A DNA stretch of 6,600 nt from an uncultured bacterium (GTDB lineage: Bacteria > Cyanobacteriota > Vampirovibrionia > Gastranaerophilales > Gastranaerophilaceae). The stretch's first letter is position 1; each line of letters begins with the position of its first letter. Location of the stretch: NCBI GenBank assembly GCA_900556295.1, contig USOK01000089.1, forward strand, positions 1-6,600, written 5' to 3'. The notes beneath the pieces are model-generated. The model had not been told where the DNA came from. It did no database searches and saw nothing but the letters and a program-made list of their open reading frames with translations. A program made the position numbers and the translations under genes. Of the stretch, positions 5,345 to 6,600 are shown piece after piece.

Positions 5345-5950
5345 ATGATGCAAGGATTGTTTATAACATTTGAAGGGCCTGACGGATGTGGAAAAACAAC
5401 TCAAATGAAGTTGTTAGCAGAATATTTAGAGAAAAAAGGTGAAGAAGTTGTTTTGACAAGAGAGCCTGGCGGGAAAGGATTAGGTGAAAAAGTTCGAGAA
5501 ATTTTGCTTAACTATGATGGCGAGGTTTCTGATAGATGTGAATCTTTTTTATTTCTTGCAGATAGAGCTCAAAATATTGATATTATAGTTAATCCGGCCG
5601 TGAAAGCAGGAAAAATTGTTCTTTGTGATAGACATATTGATTCTACCGTGGCATATCAAGGATATGGACGAGGTCTTGATATTGAACGTATAAATATGTT
5701 GAATAACCTTGCAACAAATGGTAAAAAACCTGATTTGACTTTTGTATTTGATGTAGATGTTGAAACATCAATGAAACGTGTTGGCAAGGAAAAAGACCGC
5801 ATGGAAAGTGCCGGAATTGACTTCCATAATCGTGTTCGTCAAGGTTATTTAGAACTTGCAAAGCAAGAGCCAAACAGAATTAAAGTCATTGATGCAACTA
5901 AATCAATTGAAGAAATTCATGATGAAGTAATTAATATTTTGAAAAAGTAA
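5345..5950 (+). CDS. tmk: Thymidylate kinase (dTMP kinase)
   Basis: Tmk phosphorylates dTMP to dTDP with ATP, an essential cytosolic step of dTTP synthesis. The 201-residue length is typical. The motifs appear in order: GLFITFEGPDGCGKTTQ (4-20) with the P-loop Lys17; the substrate motif LTREPGGKGLG (37-47); DRH (95-97) followed by STVAYQGYGRG, as in E. coli; PDLTFVFDVDVE (129-140); and the lid with Arg145, Lys148 and Arg152 before FHNRVRQGYLELA (160-172). The P-loop has no basic residue while the lid does, which is the bacterial type II arrangement. The start at 5345 is chosen for GGAG (5334-5337) seven bases upstream; an in-frame GTG at 5315 would add ten family-atypical residues (MLKWKKRRNY) and lacks a ribosome site. 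It stands alone, divergent from the M16 gene and convergent with the next gene. Confidence 0.96.
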   Translation: MMQGLFITFEGPDGCGKTTQMKLLAEYLEKKGEEVVLTREPGGKGLGEKVREILLNYDGEVSDRCESFLFLADRAQNIDIIVNPAVKAGKIVLCDRHIDSTVAYQGYGRGLDIERINMLNNLATNGKKPDLTFVFDVDVETSMKRVGKEKDRMESAGIDFHNRVRQGYLELAKQEPNRIKVIDATKSIEEIHDEVINILKK

Positions 5951-5969
5951 TCTCTCGAGCTTACTTTTT
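5942..5969. terminator. Symmetric bidirectional terminator shared by tmk and the prepilin-like gene
   Basis: AAAAAGTAA (5942-5950) and TTACTTTTT (5961-5969) are exact reverse complements around a 10-nt loop that contains the palindrome CTCGAG (5954-5959). Each arm ends in a T-tract on its own outgoing strand, so it can serve both converging transcripts. The arms contain the last codons and stop codons of both genes. With one G-C pair per arm the stem is weak, so termination efficiency is uncertain. Confidence 0.5.
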
Positions 5970-6600
5970 GTAATTTAGCCAATAACTTTTTGGTGTATAT
6001 AACAAATTCCAGTAAGGTTCGGATGGATTTAGCGGACTTTGATTTTTTTGTGCAAAAAAGTAACACCCCATCCAATTACGAGAATGTTGAATTGTCGGAT
6101 TACACATTACATCGGTTGCTTTTTGGTTTGAAACATAAGTAAAAATATCATGTCCTATACGATTTGGACCTTTATAAGGTCCATTAGTATCAAAAACAGC
6201 TGCTATTAGCACTGGATGGTTAAAGCCTCCCAAATAAGTAAATAAAGGAGATACCGTCATTCCATCAGCTAAAATCATATATTTATAAGGGGGATCTGAA
6301 TATAAACAACTATACGTTGTATTATTAAGTTTTGCTCCAAAGAAAGAATTACAATAAATATTTTTCCAATAAGCTTCCGAATCACTAAAAATTTTCACAG
6401 TTTTAAACTGTTTATACCATATATCATTTATTTCCGGAATTTGTTGCTTAAGCAATCTATAATTTTCATTATTATCACAAGTAGCACATCCTGCTACATT
6501 CAACTCTGCAAGTGAAGTATAACCGTATTCATTAGCAGTTTTTTGAACAGCTTGCTGAATAATTGAATCAGCTTTTTTAAATTGATTTTCCAAAACTTTT
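5961..6600 (-). CDS. Type IV pilin-like / type II secretion prepilin-family protein, N-terminus beyond window
   Basis: At least 213 residues are visible. The frame is open to the right edge, so the true start and the cleaved pilin-type N-terminal helix lie outside. The visible part opens with KVLENQFKKADSIIQQAVQK, which matches the segment that usually follows the GFTLxE helix in prepilin-like proteins of Gastranaerophilales and similar gut bacteria, as I recall them. The globular part has VFDTNGPYKGPNRIGHDIFTY (about 45-65% through its length), a recurrent C-terminal motif of that group, perhaps a cation-binding loop. There are six cysteines, including a CATC pair near the N-side and later YCN, SCL, MCN and GCY sites, consistent with disulfides outside the cytoplasm. 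A TTG at 6591-6593 could be misread as a start; it has no ribosome site and cuts the conserved helix. The specific role is unknown. Confidence 0.75.
   Translation of the reverse strand, partial: KVLENQFKKADSIIQQAVQKTANEYGYTSLAELNVAGCATCDNNENYRLLKQQIPEINDIWYKQFKTVKIFSDSEAYWKNIYCNSFFGAKLNNTTYSCLYSDPPYKYMILADGMTVSPLFTYLGGFNHPVLIAAVFDTNGPYKGPNRIGHDIFTYVSNQKATDVMCNPTIQHSRNWMGCYFFAQKNQSPLNPSEPYWNLLYTPKSYWLNYKK

Noticed and set aside
1..6600. CRISPR arrays, insertion sequences, tRNA or rRNA genes.
   Set aside because: No regularly spaced repeats, transposase-like frames, T-loop GGTTCGA-type signatures or rRNA-like stretches were seen.

Overview
The window is low-GC bacterial DNA with ordinary Shine-Dalgarno starts. 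It carries a WhiG/FliA-type sigma factor, an M16 peptidase homologue, thymidylate kinase, and a Cys-rich prepilin-like protein with a GPN-x2-G-x-DIF segment. That mix recalls gut Gastranaerophilales (Melainabacteria/Vampirovibrionia, the non-photosynthetic sisters of Cyanobacteria). This placement rests on gene style and composition only; there is no rRNA or other phylogenetic marker here.

Layout. Bases 1-2398 read rightward: the tail of an unidentified protein, a GH77 4-alpha-glucanotransferase that keeps its catalytic residues but lacks about 145 N-terminal residues, a perfect 13-bp hairpin, and an exported TPR plus NHL-like protein. A WhiG/FliA-type sigma factor (2513-3340) follows on the same strand. 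It runs tail to tail into a leftward OmpA-like protein (3330-3872), overlapping it by 11 bp. Upstream of that gene lies a 159-bp gap, unusually rich in secondary structure, and then a leftward M16 peptidase homologue without zinc ligands (4032-5246). A 98-bp divergent promoter region separates the M16 gene from rightward thymidylate kinase (5345-5950). The tmk gene converges on a leftward prepilin-like gene that runs off the right edge (5961-6600), and a symmetric A/T hairpin containing both stop codons lies between them.

How the genes fit together. This is not one pathway. It mixes housekeeping (dTTP synthesis, glycogen or maltodextrin metabolism, transcription) with envelope functions (OmpA-like, TPR/NHL, M16, prepilin). 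No mobile element, CRISPR array, tRNA or rRNA was found, and no intergenic stretch exceeds 300 bp.

The points most worth following are the structured element at 3934-4025, the two mutually exclusive hairpins over the OmpA-like start, the N-terminally short GH77 enzyme, and two envelope proteins that have lost signature residues: the M16 zinc site and the OmpA diaminopimelate-binding Asp. I found no clear evidence of a wholly new defence or metabolic system.
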